A DNA stretch of 64,000 bases from Candidatus Heimdallarchaeota archaeon (lineage in GTDB: Archaea > Asgardarchaeota > Heimdallarchaeia > JABLTI01). Location: NCBI GenBank assembly GCA_018238155.1, contig JABCTZ010000036.1:62001-126000 (forward strand), given 5' to 3'. Every line of letters starts with the position of its first letter. Within the stretch, counting starts at the first letter, position 1. Made by a program: the position numbers and the translations under genes. A model generated the notes under the pieces. That model saw only the letters and a program-made list of their open reading frames with translations. It made no database searches and had not been told where the DNA came from. Of this stretch, positions 18,229-27,352 are shown piece after piece.

Positions 18229-18594
18229 ATGATATTTGAGAAAACAAATTTTGGTTCTATTATTATTGATGGGAAGAAATATACTCATGACATTTATCTT
18301 AACTTGGATGGAACAATATCCAAAAGAAAGAAAGAACTATCAAAACCATATAGCAAAGGTCACACAGTCTTAGGACCTAAAGAGATTAAATTCTTGCTGG
18401 ATCAAAAACCTGATACAATGATAATTGGTAAAGGACAATATGGTATTTTACCAATGCCCAAAGAATCTAAGAAGCTTTTAGATGAGTCTGGAATCATTAT
18501 TATTAAAACAAAAACACCGAATGCATTACCAATGTTAAATGAGCTTTTGAAACAAAAAGCGAAAATCGTTGCTATCTTGCATTTAACATGCTAA
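18229..18594 (+). CDS. Mth938/AAMDC-domain (DUF498) protein
   Basis: A 121-aa cytosolic protein with the Mth938-like pattern: NFGSIIIDGKKYTHDIYL at the start, HTVLGPKEIKFLL, IIGKGQYGILPM, and TPNALPMLNELLKQKAKIVAILHLTC at the end. The family occurs in bacteria, archaea and animals (AAMDC); its biochemical role is unclear. The ATG is preceded by GGTGA. TATA-like aatttttaa lies near 18184. Confidence 0.82.
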   Translation: MIFEKTNFGSIIIDGKKYTHDIYLNLDGTISKRKKELSKPYSKGHTVLGPKEIKFLLDQKPDTMIIGKGQYGILPMPKESKKLLDESGIIIIKTKTPNALPMLNELLKQKAKIVAILHLTC

Positions 18595-18680
18595 AGAAAA
18601 CATTGTTAGTAAATTGAAAAGTGTTTTATAGAAAGATAGATAATAATTGTTAAACACAAGAAATATTGGAGAGCAAAAAT

Positions 18681-19880
18681 GTGCCAAAAAGAGATGTTCT
18701 AACACAAAAGGTTTTCACTCTAAGAAAACCCAGTTTTTCAAAAATTCGTTCTCCAACAATAACTGCTGCTGAAAAAGAAATAAATGACCATCTAAAACGT
18801 AATGATATTGAATCAACAGCAGACCCTTGCAATAAGGGAGATATTTTAGTTGTTTTTATACATGGTTTTGCTGCATCTAAATATTGTTGGCTTGATCCTG
18901 ATGTTGGTAATATGGGTTGGGTTAAGGACTATGAGAATACTCCATCTACTCGTGATTTCGGTTGGCATACAATTCCTCCTCCTCCCTTTGTTCCTGTAGA
19001 CTGGACATTATCAAATCAAATAATCATTAATGGTGCATCGACAGAGATGGATAAAAGGGGAGTAGAGTGGTTGACCTACTCACAAAGTTCAGCTTTTGGA
19101 GATATTAAAAATTCTGTAGATGAATTGAAAAGGATTATGCACGAAATAAGGATTGTTTATGGTTCTAGAAGAATTGTCATTATCGCTCATTCACGAGGTG
19201 GACTGATTTCGAAGAGATATCTTGATACAGTTCAAGATACTGATGTTGTGAAACTCGTAACGTTTGGCACACCTTATGGTGGAACATTTATGTCTTCCAT
19301 GGAAACATTTCGAAAACCTTCAAAACATTTCTTGAATAGATTTAAAACTGCAAGAAAGTTGTGGGATGTCAGCAAAGAACGTCGTGTCGAATCTGTGTCT
19401 ACAAAACAAATGGCTCCAAATTCAGACTTTCTCACGGAATTACATACTTGTGGTTGTAGAAAAGACATCGAATATGTTAATGTAGCAGGTTCAAATTCGC
19501 ATTACACTAATGTGTATTCCTGGAGATGGGCATCATCTTCTTGGAAAAGAAACTTTAGATTAGCAAGACGAAAGAAAAAGGAACGAAAAAAACTGATAGC
19601 AAATAATCATCCTCCAATTGATTGGTGTACTCTCCCAAATTATTCTTTTATTAATGCTCACAATTGGATTATGGAACCTGTCAAATTATTTGAAATTTAT
19701 CCTAACATTGGATATCATGAGGTAATACAAGGAGATGGTGCTGTTGCAATTAAAAGTGCTCTTCTTGCTCTTCCAGAAGTAAAGCATTATATTATACATA
19801 AAAATCATATTGATATGACTTGTTGTATTGATGGATATGAAATAATGCATAGAGAATTGGAGTTTAGTATTGAAGATTAA
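18681..19880 (+). CDS. Lipase-like alpha/beta hydrolase
   Basis: A serine hydrolase of about 399 aa. The oxyanion strand VVFIHGFAASKYCW lies near residue 57, the nucleophile elbow AHSRGG near residue 170, and a likely catalytic His in HKNHIDMTC near residue 380, with an acidic residue (GDGAVAIKSA) before it. No signal peptide is seen, so it is probably cytosolic; the N-terminal 35 residues are basic. I prefer the GTG at 18681, with TTGGAG 9 bp upstream; a TTG at 18666 would overlap that site. Substrate (ester, lipid) unknown. Confidence 0.78.
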   Translation: MPKRDVLTQKVFTLRKPSFSKIRSPTITAAEKEINDHLKRNDIESTADPCNKGDILVVFIHGFAASKYCWLDPDVGNMGWVKDYENTPSTRDFGWHTIPPPPFVPVDWTLSNQIIINGASTEMDKRGVEWLTYSQSSAFGDIKNSVDELKRIMHEIRIVYGSRRIVIIAHSRGGLISKRYLDTVQDTDVVKLVTFGTPYGGTFMSSMETFRKPSKHFLNRFKTARKLWDVSKERRVESVSTKQMAPNSDFLTELHTCGCRKDIEYVNVAGSNSHYTNVYSWRWASSSWKRNFRLARRKKKERKKLIANNHPPIDWCTLPNYSFINAHNWIMEPVKLFEIYPNIGYHEVIQGDGAVAIKSALLALPEVKHYIIHKNHIDMTCCIDGYEIMHRELEFSIED

Positions 19881-19913
19881 TATCCATAAATTATCTGCTG
19901 TGGTTGTTTAATT

Positions 19914-20933
19914 TTGAAAGAGATGAAAATTATCCAAACAGATCAAAAAAAACAGATTACAATCAAGCACATACCATTTTGGCGGTTATTCTGGTTTGCA
20001 AAATTAACAATAAAAATTCATGAAAAGGATCCCATATTCCGTAAAGCACAAGTCAATTTTTCTGAAAGGTTAAAGTTCTTTTTTAGTTTTAGTTGGAAAC
20101 TTCTCTTCCAATCACGTTTCATATTGTTGGAAAATGGTCATGTTTGTGGCACGCTGTCGTTAGATGTTAAACCTGATTCAGTTTTTGTTTTTGCTGTTGG
20201 TATATTTGAAGAGTATCGACGCAAAGGATATGGTAGTTTACTCATGGAATTCACGGAAGATTTTGCAAAAAAACGAAAAATAAATTTTGTTAATTTTTCT
20301 GTTCTGCTTGAAAACAAATCTGCAACAAGTATGTATTATAAATTGGGCTATAAATCTCAAGGAATAGGGTTAACGCTGATCAGGTATATTCAAGAGAAAT
20401 TGGTGTCAATAAATGCAGATGGTTTAATTGATCAATATGGTGCAATAAATTTTAGAAGAGTGATACTTAAAAATGAAATCAAATCAAAAATAATTCATTG
20501 GTGGAGTGAGGAAATTGAAGCTTTTGCAGGTCAAAACGCAAAAGCAAATAGTATTCAAACAAATCTTTTAGACTTTGATTTCAGGAACGAATGGAAAATA
20601 TTCGAAATTATTACTAATGATGAGGAATCTGGGATTGTTGCAATTCTTCCTTCAGATGTTTTCTTAACATTAGTCTTTTTTACTGATCCGAAAAATACTT
20701 GGACGATAAATTGGACTAAATTATTTTTGCACTCACTTGTAAAAGAAAAAATTAGTAACTCCTTAATAAAAAAGAGTACTACCTCACCAAGTTTAATCTC
20801 ACTGAATGCTTCTCCACTAGTTCAGGTTTTTCTAACATATCAGCACAAAGATGCTCTTGAAAAAACAAACAAATCACTCTTTACTCACGATTCAAATGAG
20901 GACCGACAAATTTTTTTCAAAAATCTTGATTAA
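19914..20933 (+). CDS. GNAT acetyltransferase with an extra C-terminal domain
   Basis: A 339-aa protein. Residues about 60-155 hold a GNAT fold with the acetyl-CoA loop FEEYRRKGYGSLLMEF and the closing NKSATSMYYKLGYKSQGIG. The N-terminal 55 residues are basic and aromatic. The C-terminal 150 residues look like a degenerate second GNAT-like domain, as in the protein at 21706-22704, which has the same overall length. The start is TTG at 19914 or ATG at 19923; neither has a strong Shine-Dalgarno. Substrate unknown. Confidence 0.72.
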   Translation: MKEMKIIQTDQKKQITIKHIPFWRLFWFAKLTIKIHEKDPIFRKAQVNFSERLKFFFSFSWKLLFQSRFILLENGHVCGTLSLDVKPDSVFVFAVGIFEEYRRKGYGSLLMEFTEDFAKKRKINFVNFSVLLENKSATSMYYKLGYKSQGIGLTLIRYIQEKLVSINADGLIDQYGAINFRRVILKNEIKSKIIHWWSEEIEAFAGQNAKANSIQTNLLDFDFRNEWKIFEIITNDEESGIVAILPSDVFLTLVFFTDPKNTWTINWTKLFLHSLVKEKISNSLIKKSTTSPSLISLNASPLVQVFLTYQHKDALEKTNKSLFTHDSNEDRQIFFKNLD

Positions 20934-21032
20934 ATTATTAAATAGAACAAATCTTTTAACTTTAGTAAGCTTGAAAGAATTAATTGAGTAATCTTATCCT
21001 TATTCTTTATCTAGGTAAGAAGGTGAATTGGA

Positions 21033-21713
21033 ATGACCACGATTGATGAAAATGAGATAATAGTTGATGGAAAAAGTGAAATGATAATTACTCATTCAAA
21101 GAAAAGAATATTGATAGAACTTGCCTTCTTCTTATTTTGGAGTGCAATTGGTACTACATTGATTGTTTTTGGTTCTAAATTCATTTATTCTGCTGAACTT
21201 GGGCTTGGTATTCCCATGATAGTTATTGGCAGTTTTTTTGTAGTTATTTTCTTCGATTCATTTCTTTCTAAATTAACTAACAGAATAATATTGAATCAGA
21301 ACGGGATACAAACTAGAGTTCATATTGGATGGTCTTCTCTATCTTGGAAAGAAATTGAAGCACTTGAAATTGAAAAACGTGCATCTTCACTAATGAAAAA
21401 TGATAGGTCTTCAAGAATAACAATATTGAAAATTGTTTCCAATAATGAGAAACAAATAATATATCCAATGTTTAGATTTCATGCTATTGAATCAGAAAAT
21501 ATTGTTAGCTTGATTAAAGAGTACTTCAAAATCAATAGAGATATTGAACTCAATGAGAAAACAATTAAATTCTCCGGAAATGATGAATTTGAACCTACTA
21601 ATAACTCTGATAAAAACCACTCTTCAAATCTTGAAGATAAAATTGAATCACAAATACCTCCTCGAGTAGAGGATTATGAAATTGATGATGTTCCACCAAA
21701 TTCATCTACATAG
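21033..21713 (+). CDS. Membrane protein with a PH-like cytosolic domain
   Basis: The 226-aa product has two membrane helices (residues about 27-47 and 56-76) followed by a beta-rich region (77-165) with the look of a bacterial PH-like domain (RIILNQNGIQTRVHIGWSSL, then WKEIEALEIEK). The last 50 residues are acidic and likely disordered. The ATG has AGGTGA 8 bp upstream. Its last 8 bp overlap the convergent GNAT gene. No enzyme motif is present; a membrane-organising or sensing role is a guess. Two other proteins in the window share this layout. Confidence 0.68.
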   Translation: MTTIDENEIIVDGKSEMIITHSKKRILIELAFFLFWSAIGTTLIVFGSKFIYSAELGLGIPMIVIGSFFVVIFFDSFLSKLTNRIILNQNGIQTRVHIGWSSLSWKEIEALEIEKRASSLMKNDRSSRITILKIVSNNEKQIIYPMFRFHAIESENIVSLIKEYFKINRDIELNEKTIKFSGNDEFEPTNNSDKNHSSNLEDKIESQIPPRVEDYEIDDVPPNSST

Positions 21714-22704
21714 TTAGTGATGAACAATTTACAATCCATTCATGATGATGATCATAAGACTTGATATCTTCACTATATTTTATCATTCGTAATAAAGATG
21801 ATCGGATATGGAATCCGTATTTCAGAAGGTATTCAAATACTAACCAGTAACTCGAGTTAATACTCATTCTAAAATCTTTTTTACCATTTTTCTGTCCAAA
21901 ATCTTCACAACAAAGAAGAAGAGTATCTAATACTTGCTTATTTTTTTCATCTTTATCAATAACAATTATTTTTACCATTAACGTAGGATTATCTGTATCA
22001 CCCCGTTTATTAGTTATTAATCTGCAATTCGCAAATGCTATAATGAAACCATCTTTCTTTAATAAAATGGTTTCACCTTGATGGTATTTTTCCGTAATAA
22101 CTATTTTTGAAGAATAATCTAATCCATTCTCTATTTTATTTGATAACCAGCTACATCTTGTGAGAGCATCTTCTCGTTGTGATTCATTGGAAAAATATTC
22201 TATTTCAATACTACCCTCTTCAAGTAATTCGTTTAGTTTTTTTTGTTTTTCAGCAGTAAAATTTATTTCCTTTGTTAAAAACATCGTTTGGAAAGCTGGT
22301 TTGAATCCTAATTTACTGTATAAGCCAATATTTGTTGCACTTGAAGTCATCGTTTCTAAACTTAATTTTGTAACATTCTTTTCAACATCGAGATATTTTA
22401 TTGCCCCTATCATTAATTCCTTTCCTACTCCTTTATTTTGATAATCGGGGTGCACACCAAATGTACCTATCCATCCAAATTTTCCCCAAACATGAGCAAA
22501 GATTGCACCGACAACCTTTCTTTTATCTATAGCAACCAAACTTCCATTTGGGTCTAATTCCATATATGGAATGATATATTCAGGTAATCTATATCTTTTC
22601 TCAACATCCTTTCCTCGTCTTTGAATTCTCCATGCATGAAAAGCATCAGCTAATACTTCTATGACTTCTGGCAGATGCTTTTTAGTCATCTTTGTAATTT
22701 TCAT
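21706..22704 (-). CDS. Tandem-GNAT-like acetyltransferase
   Basis: A 332-aa cytosolic protein. The N-terminal GNAT domain (residues 1-145) has the acetyl-CoA motif VHPDYQNKGVGKELMIG near residue 93 and SATNIGLYSKLGFKPAF. The C-terminal half (170-330) ends with SSYWLVFEYLLKYGFHIRSS, which resembles the last strand-helix of a second, degenerate GNAT domain without a clear Q/RxxGxG/A loop. I chose the ATG at 22704, which gives the typical MKITKMTKKHLPEV opening; a GTG lies four codons earlier. Substrate unknown. Confidence 0.76.
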   Translation of the reverse strand: MKITKMTKKHLPEVIEVLADAFHAWRIQRRGKDVEKRYRLPEYIIPYMELDPNGSLVAIDKRKVVGAIFAHVWGKFGWIGTFGVHPDYQNKGVGKELMIGAIKYLDVEKNVTKLSLETMTSSATNIGLYSKLGFKPAFQTMFLTKEINFTAEKQKKLNELLEEGSIEIEYFSNESQREDALTRCSWLSNKIENGLDYSSKIVITEKYHQGETILLKKDGFIIAFANCRLITNKRGDTDNPTLMVKIIVIDKDEKNKQVLDTLLLCCEDFGQKNGKKDFRMSINSSYWLVFEYLLKYGFHIRSSLLRMIKYSEDIKSYDHHHEWIVNCSSLTM

Positions 22705-22781
22705 ATGAATAGCCACTTCTTAGTTTTTAGCTTAACCAATTTAAAGATTTTTTTTCTAGAAGAACAATTGTTGCTATTTAG

Positions 22782-23288
22782 TCAGGGTTGGAATATTTTC
22801 ATTCCATTTATAATAAATAATGTAATGCCAATTACAACAAGTACTAATCCTAAAACTCGACCAAGAACAAGAGATTTTTTTAATCCTAAACCATTAACAG
22901 TTTTTTCTCCAAGGTGGGGGAGAATAATAACACCAAATCCTAAAGAGATGAATATTAAGAAAACAAATAATAAATTGCCGGAAATAGCTAATGAAACTAA
23001 CAAACTAATAGGAACTAAAATTATAAATAAATAATAGATTAAACGAAAATTATTCGAATATTTGTAGAATCGGATTATTTTTTGTTCATGCTCTTTGGAG
23101 CAATAATAATATTTCTTTTTTTGCTTGTCCTTAGATATTTCGACTTGCAAAAACTGCTCATTTTCATCTTCTAAATTATGACACCAATAACACAATGGTT
23201 CTATTGATTCTTTCAAAGTAGTTTCTAAGTTATTTTGTGGATCCAAAGTTCGTGTATCTTTATTGTTATTTTCAGTATTTCGTGTCAT
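22782..23288 (-). CDS. Small zinc-ribbon membrane protein
   Basis: The 168-aa product starts with a polar, probably disordered stretch, then a putative zinc site CYWC (near residue 33) with YYCSKEH (near residue 62) as the second pair. Three membrane helices follow (about 82-100, 105-122, 143-163). The zinc site should be cytosolic. No family recognised. It lies 77 bp upstream of the tandem-GNAT gene on the same strand. Confidence 0.62.
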   Translation of the reverse strand: MTRNTENNNKDTRTLDPQNNLETTLKESIEPLCYWCHNLEDENEQFLQVEISKDKQKKKYYYCSKEHEQKIIRFYKYSNNFRLIYYLFIILVPISLLVSLAISGNLLFVFLIFISLGFGVIILPHLGEKTVNGLGLKKSLVLGRVLGLVLVVIGITLFIINGMKIFQP

Positions 23289-23489
23289 GAAGAACCACTA
23301 GAGTATTGAAATAAAATCTTTCCCTAAATTTCTATTAAAATCCTACAATTTGAAATCATTATGCTTTTATTCCCAAAAAACAGCTTAATATCAAATAAGC
23401 CATTCATTATACAAATCTTATTCAAAGCAACAAACTTAAAAGTAAAATGCCTATTAATAAAACCATAGAAAAACTATAGGTGAAATATC

Positions 23490-23633
23490 GTGCCCTTCCA
23501 ATGTCCAAAGTGCGGATCAGAAAATATCAAAGAAGTAGAAGACAAATCAAGAGTTTTAGGCTATGCAGGTCATGTGCCCATTTACGCAAAAGTAAAAGTT
23601 TGTAAAGAATGTAGCAACAGGTTTACTGATTAA
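23490..23633 (+). CDS. 47-aa zinc-ribbon protein
   Basis: A short gene with a GTG start, preceded by AGGTGA 6 bp upstream, and ending TAATAA. The product opens with FQCPKCGS and has a second knuckle VCKECSNRF near residue 38, so four Cys form a complete zinc ribbon around a beta hairpin (GYAGHVPIYAKVKV). It is a single-domain ribbon typical of small archaeal nucleic-acid or ribosome-associated proteins; no precise function can be given. The Shine-Dalgarno and the intact metal site make it very likely real. Confidence 0.78.
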   Translation: MPFQCPKCGSENIKEVEDKSRVLGYAGHVPIYAKVKVCKECSNRFTD

Positions 23634-23746
23634 TAACTTGAACCAACAAAGTGCCTTAAAGAAAGAACTGATTTTTTTCTTTCTTTTCTCGTGATTTTGA
23701 TAACTGAATACGATTTTTTTTCTTTATTTTTCTTATATATTCAATT

Positions 23747-23938
23747 CTATTCTTGTACCCAAATGACTTTACCATTTGGTTGTGGGACTTGAGTTATTTC
23801 GATGATAATGGGTGGTCGCACACGAATTTTGAGTCCGTATTTTCGTGCAAGTTCATTTAATTTTTCTTTGGTATCTTCTAAAGCATGAACAATGGTTTCA
23901 TCTACTAAAAAATCGAGAGTTTCTTTATCAATGGGCAT
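23747..23938 (-). CDS. Uncharacterised 63-aa protein
   Basis: A small soluble protein: an acidic helix (residues 4-35, DKETLDFLVDETIVHALE) followed by basic and beta segments ending VPQPNGKVIWVQE. The ATG has a GAGGA Shine-Dalgarno about 7 bp upstream, supporting expression. No family recognised and no metal or nucleotide motif seen. Confidence 0.6.
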   Translation of the reverse strand: MPIDKETLDFLVDETIVHALEDTKEKLNELARKYGLKIRVRPPIIIEITQVPQPNGKVIWVQE

Positions 23939-24096
23939 CTGTATTCCTCATTTACGTTTATACATCAAGTCTTTTTCTCAGTTTCTATAATTAACATTAA
24001 TTTCCTTGAATATTTGGTAATCATAATTTCAATATTCGGTAGATTTTTGTAATATGAATTCCTAGTCAAAGTACCAATTACTCTGAGGAAAAATAG

Positions 24097-24630
24097 TTGA
24101 CCAATGTAACTAAGACTTTACTTAACTCATTTATTACTGCTGTTTTTGGATTAAGTCTATTAATATTTTCTGCTTATTTTATAGACCGTCAACCAGTTAT
24201 GTTTTGGTTTTTAGCTGTTTTAATTTGGATTATTGCCGGTATTATCAATGGACTCCTTTTTACAGGGTGGAAAGAAGCACTAATTTCTGGTGGAATAATA
24301 AGTGGTGCTATTTTTCTTATTGTGTCTATATTTTTGGTATTACTCAGGTTATTATCTGAAGCTATCGTTGAATACTTTTCTGGTCTTGATATTTACCATT
24401 TAGATAGTATCTTTGGTATCTCGTTTTTGATTGGTTTGTTGTTTGCTCTTGTAGGTGGAGCAATTTTTACTGGTTCTGCTATTGCGACCATTTATATTAT
24501 GAGTGGCATAAAAAAGTCAGAAGGCATTCAATCAACTCAAAATTATGAATCAGAGTTATTTGAGCAGTATGAAACAGATGATAGTACTGCTGGTGAGTAT
24601 CATTCCTTTGAAGAGAAGGAGGAAATTTGA
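24097..24630 (+). CDS. Four-helix membrane protein, 177 aa
   Basis: Hydrophobic helices lie at about residues 9-27, 35-53, 62-84 and 105-133, with a C-terminal acidic cytosolic tail of 35 residues. Gly and Ala are frequent in the helices. The start is TTG with CTGAGG about 10 bp upstream. No family recognised. Similar small Gly-rich archaeal membrane proteins include the one at 44462-45013. Confidence 0.6.
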   Translation: MTNVTKTLLNSFITAVFGLSLLIFSAYFIDRQPVMFWFLAVLIWIIAGIINGLLFTGWKEALISGGIISGAIFLIVSIFLVLLRLLSEAIVEYFSGLDIYHLDSIFGISFLIGLLFALVGGAIFTGSAIATIYIMSGIKKSEGIQSTQNYESELFEQYETDDSTAGEYHSFEEKEEI

Positions 24631-24727
24631 GAGTGAAATTTCTACCTGCTCAATTAAAATAATAGGAACTCGTTCACCTAATCGCAAGGTTATTATTTGA
24701 ATCTCGTTACGTTTACCTCGAAATTCG

Positions 24728-24739
24728 TATATTATATAT
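24728..24739 (+). promoter_or_regulatory. TATA box of the Lrp-family regulator gene
   Basis: TATATTATATAT is centred about 22 bp upstream of the ATG at 24755, with no Shine-Dalgarno between. A leaderless transcript starting at or just before the ATG is likely. Confidence 0.5.
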
Positions 24740-24754
24740 GATTCTTTGTGATGG

Positions 24755-25189
24755 ATGAAAGAAATGTTTGACCTGCTAGATAAAGAAATAATTGATTTGC
24801 TAAGAGAAGATTCACGAACTACAAATGTCCAAATTGCGAAAAAAATTAAGAGAAGCGAATCGACTGTCAGACAAAGAGTAAATAAATTAGTAGAGAAAGG
24901 AATAATTAAAAAATTCTCTATACTGGTAGATCCAATTGCAATGGGTTTCAATACTATTGCTTATATCGGTATTAATACTCATCCAAGTCGTTTACTAAAA
25001 GCAATAAAAGCATTGAAAAAAATAGATGAAATAATCTTTATTTCCACAACAACAGGTGATTATATGATTCTTTGTCAAATTTGGGCTGAGGATGGTGTAC
25101 ATTTATCTGAAGTTGTTGATAAAATCGAAGAAATCGATGGTGTTTTGGAAGTTTTACCATCAATTATTCAAGAGCGTCATAAAGAGTAG
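24755..25189 (+). CDS. Lrp/AsnC-family transcriptional regulator
   Basis: A 144-aa DNA-binding regulator. Residues 1-60 form the winged helix-turn-helix (LLDKEIIDLLREDSRTTNVQIAKKIKRSESTVRQRVNKL), and residues 65-140 the RAM ligand-binding domain (IAYIGINTHPSR, FISTTTGDYMILCQI). Family members form dimers to octamers and respond to amino acids or related metabolites. Its target is unknown; the nearest genes are the upstream membrane protein and the convergent GTPase gene. Confidence 0.88.
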   Translation: MKEMFDLLDKEIIDLLREDSRTTNVQIAKKIKRSESTVRQRVNKLVEKGIIKKFSILVDPIAMGFNTIAYIGINTHPSRLLKAIKALKKIDEIIFISTTTGDYMILCQIWAEDGVHLSEVVDKIEEIDGVLEVLPSIIQERHKE

Positions 25190-25202
25190 TAGTCGATTCT
25201 TT

Positions 25203-26150
25203 CTATTTTTCTCTAATGAAATCCAATGGATAATGCTTCTCGATTAGATCCTTAATATTTACTCTGGTAAAATTGTTAGCTGATTTTACAATTTTTTCGT
25301 GCAAATTTTTGACTATTTGAACTGCTCGTGCAGCGGGGTCCATTTCTCCAATAATAACACCAATAACATTCATCTTGTTCTTTGTGATAACTAATTGCTT
25401 GCTTTCAACTTGAAGGAGCGTTTCTGCTGTATCGAATCCACTCATTTGTTTAATAAATTTGATTGTCTCAGCACGCCCTTTTTTGAACAAGGTAACATTT
25501 TTAGCTTGTGTCTTTGGTTTTCCAAAGAGTACAGTATCAATCTCCATCCCTTCACTTTTGAAAAATAAGTATCCGCAGATTTTGACATTATTCGTAGGAA
25601 GATCTTCATCTTTACATAATTTTAACGTTAGCCAGTCCCAAGATTCAAAGAGTTGTGCACCTGTTAATGCTGAACATCTAGTAAAATTGTATTTTCGTTG
25701 TAAACGTATGAGTTCACCAAAATCTATTACATCTAACACTTCATCTGTAGAAGCAGCATTTTCAAGATCAATTTTATTTGAAATAAATAAAATAGGTGCT
25801 TTATCATTAAAAGAAAGTGCTCTGTTAAATTCTTCTGAAGCTAATTCAAATCTTTCCTTATCTGCGGAATCTAAAACAAATACAAGTCCATCTGCACTTT
25901 TGATAAATTTCTCCCATAAGGATTCTCTCAAAGGGGTCTGACCACCTAGATCATAAACAATAAATTCCAAAGCTCGATACTTGTATACTTCAATATTAAC
26001 TCCAAAGGTTGGACGAGAAAGAGTAAATTCTGATTTCAATATCCTCTTAACGATTGTTGTTTTTCCCGCACCATCTAAACCAATAATAGCTACTGATTTC
26101 TTCTCAGAATCTTCACTTTTTGTTTTTTTTAATCTTCTAAATAAAGACAT
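25203..26150 (-). CDS. Arf-like small GTPase with a C-terminal extra domain
   Basis: The 315-aa product has an Arf/Sar-type G domain at residues 17-185: G1 GLDGAGKTT, G2 PTFGVN, G3 DLGGQ with the catalytic-type Gln, G4 SNKID, and G5 CSALTG. The N-terminus is short and basic and lacks the Gly2 of myristoylated Arfs. Residues about 195-315, absent from eukaryotic Arfs, form an alpha/beta domain (GYLFFKSEGMEIDTVLFG, then a helical end) that could be longin- or roadblock-like; that is inference. Such GTPases are typical of Asgard archaea. It is divergent from the ABC-2 operon. Confidence 0.88.
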   Translation of the reverse strand: MSLFRRLKKTKSEDSEKKSVAIIGLDGAGKTTIVKRILKSEFTLSRPTFGVNIEVYKYRALEFIVYDLGGQTPLRESLWEKFIKSADGLVFVLDSADKERFELASEEFNRALSFNDKAPILFISNKIDLENAASTDEVLDVIDFGELIRLQRKYNFTRCSALTGAQLFESWDWLTLKLCKDEDLPTNNVKICGYLFFKSEGMEIDTVLFGKPKTQAKNVTLFKKGRAETIKFIKQMSGFDTAETLLQVESKQLVITKNKMNVIGVIIGEMDPAARAVQIVKNLHEKIVKSANNFTRVNIKDLIEKHYPLDFIREK

Positions 26151-26401
26151 TTGATTAATTCCCTTTGTTTGTGAAAAGATTGTTATTTTGCTTGATTTCC
26201 TTCAATGATATCTTTAGAACGAAACTCATATAGTATCAGAATTAATTCAAATACTAAAAGTTTTAGTTTTGGTAAAAAATCGAAATAATGTTGAAAATAC
26301 AACAATAATCGCTGTCAGTAGATAATTTTTTCTAATAGCAAACAAATAAAAAGTTAAGAGATATGTTATGGTGTAGAATAAAATACTTTAGGTGCTAAAA
26401 A

Positions 26402-27328
26402 ATGAGTCAAGAATATATTATTGAAGTCAAAAACATAGTCAAAGAATATGGCTCAATAGAAGCACTTTCAGAAATATCATTCAATATCAGTAAAGGACAA
26501 ATTTTTTCGCTTCTAGGTTCTGACAGTTCAGGAAAAACTTCATTGATCGAAATTTTAGTTGGATTGCGAAAACCAACTTCTGGAGAAGCTTTTATTTTAG
26601 GTTACAATATTAATAGCAAATTTGAGATGCGAGAGATTAAGAAAAGAATAGGCGCATTACCACAAGAATTCAAAACACATGACAATCTTACAGTGAAAGA
26701 AAATATTCTATTTTGGGGGAAAATGTATGATAAAATGGTTGACCCCATAGAATTAATGAAACTAATGAAACTTGATGATGTAGCAAATATTCGGTACAAA
26801 AAATTATCAAATACATTGAAACAAAAAGTTGGGATAGCTACTACTCTTGTAAGCGATCCTGAGATAATCTTTCTTGATCAACCTACTGCTGGTTTAGATT
26901 ATTATGTTAAGAAGGAAATTTGGCAAGTATTGATGGATATTCGAGACCAAGGAAAAACTATTTTTCTAACCTCTAATGATGTATTAGAACCTCAAGCTAT
27001 CGCTGATCGAGTAGCAATTCTCCACAACGGAATAATAAAAGATATTGGCTCTCCCAACGAATTGATTGATAGATATAGCAATGAAAAAAAATTCATTATC
27101 AGATGTCCTAATAAGGTTATCACACAGAACGCCTTAAATGCTTTACAAGAAATAAAGGTTGTAGAATTTGAAACTGGCGATTTAGTTGTTTCGAGTGATG
27201 AAATAACCTTACTGGAATTACTGGAAAAACTAGAGAAATTTAATGTTAAATATTCAGATATAATTACACAAAGTCCTTCTTTGAATGATGTCTTTCTAAT
27301 TTTAACCGGAGAAGAATTACGTAAATAA
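26402..27328 (+). CDS. ABC-2 type transporter ATP-binding protein
   Basis: A 308-aa nucleotide-binding subunit of an exporter. Walker A is GSDSSGKTS (residues 39-47) and Walker B is IIFLDQPTAGLD (near 158); note Asp-Gln in place of the usual Asp-Glu, so the catalytic Glu is missing. The signature is also degenerate, KLSNTLKQK instead of LSGGQ. The C-terminal 85 residues are the usual regulatory extension of this subfamily. It is the first gene of an operon with two permeases, 24 and 20 bp apart, with AGGTG before the ATG. Confidence 0.88.
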   Translation: MSQEYIIEVKNIVKEYGSIEALSEISFNISKGQIFSLLGSDSSGKTSLIEILVGLRKPTSGEAFILGYNINSKFEMREIKKRIGALPQEFKTHDNLTVKENILFWGKMYDKMVDPIELMKLMKLDDVANIRYKKLSNTLKQKVGIATTLVSDPEIIFLDQPTAGLDYYVKKEIWQVLMDIRDQGKTIFLTSNDVLEPQAIADRVAILHNGIIKDIGSPNELIDRYSNEKKFIIRCPNKVITQNALNALQEIKVVEFETGDLVVSSDEITLLELLEKLEKFNVKYSDIITQSPSLNDVFLILTGEELRK

Positions 27329-27352
27329 GTACTAACATTTGGTGGAAAAAAT

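Noticed and set aside
24556..24951. 131-codon open frame on the minus strand over the Lrp promoter
   Set aside because: It overlaps the ends of two better supported plus-strand genes and the TATA box. The peptide is a hydrophobic shadow.
25459..25941. 160-codon open frame on the plus strand
   Set aside because: It lies wholly opposite the Arf-like GTPase gene, whose motifs are unmistakable. The peptide has no recognisable domain.
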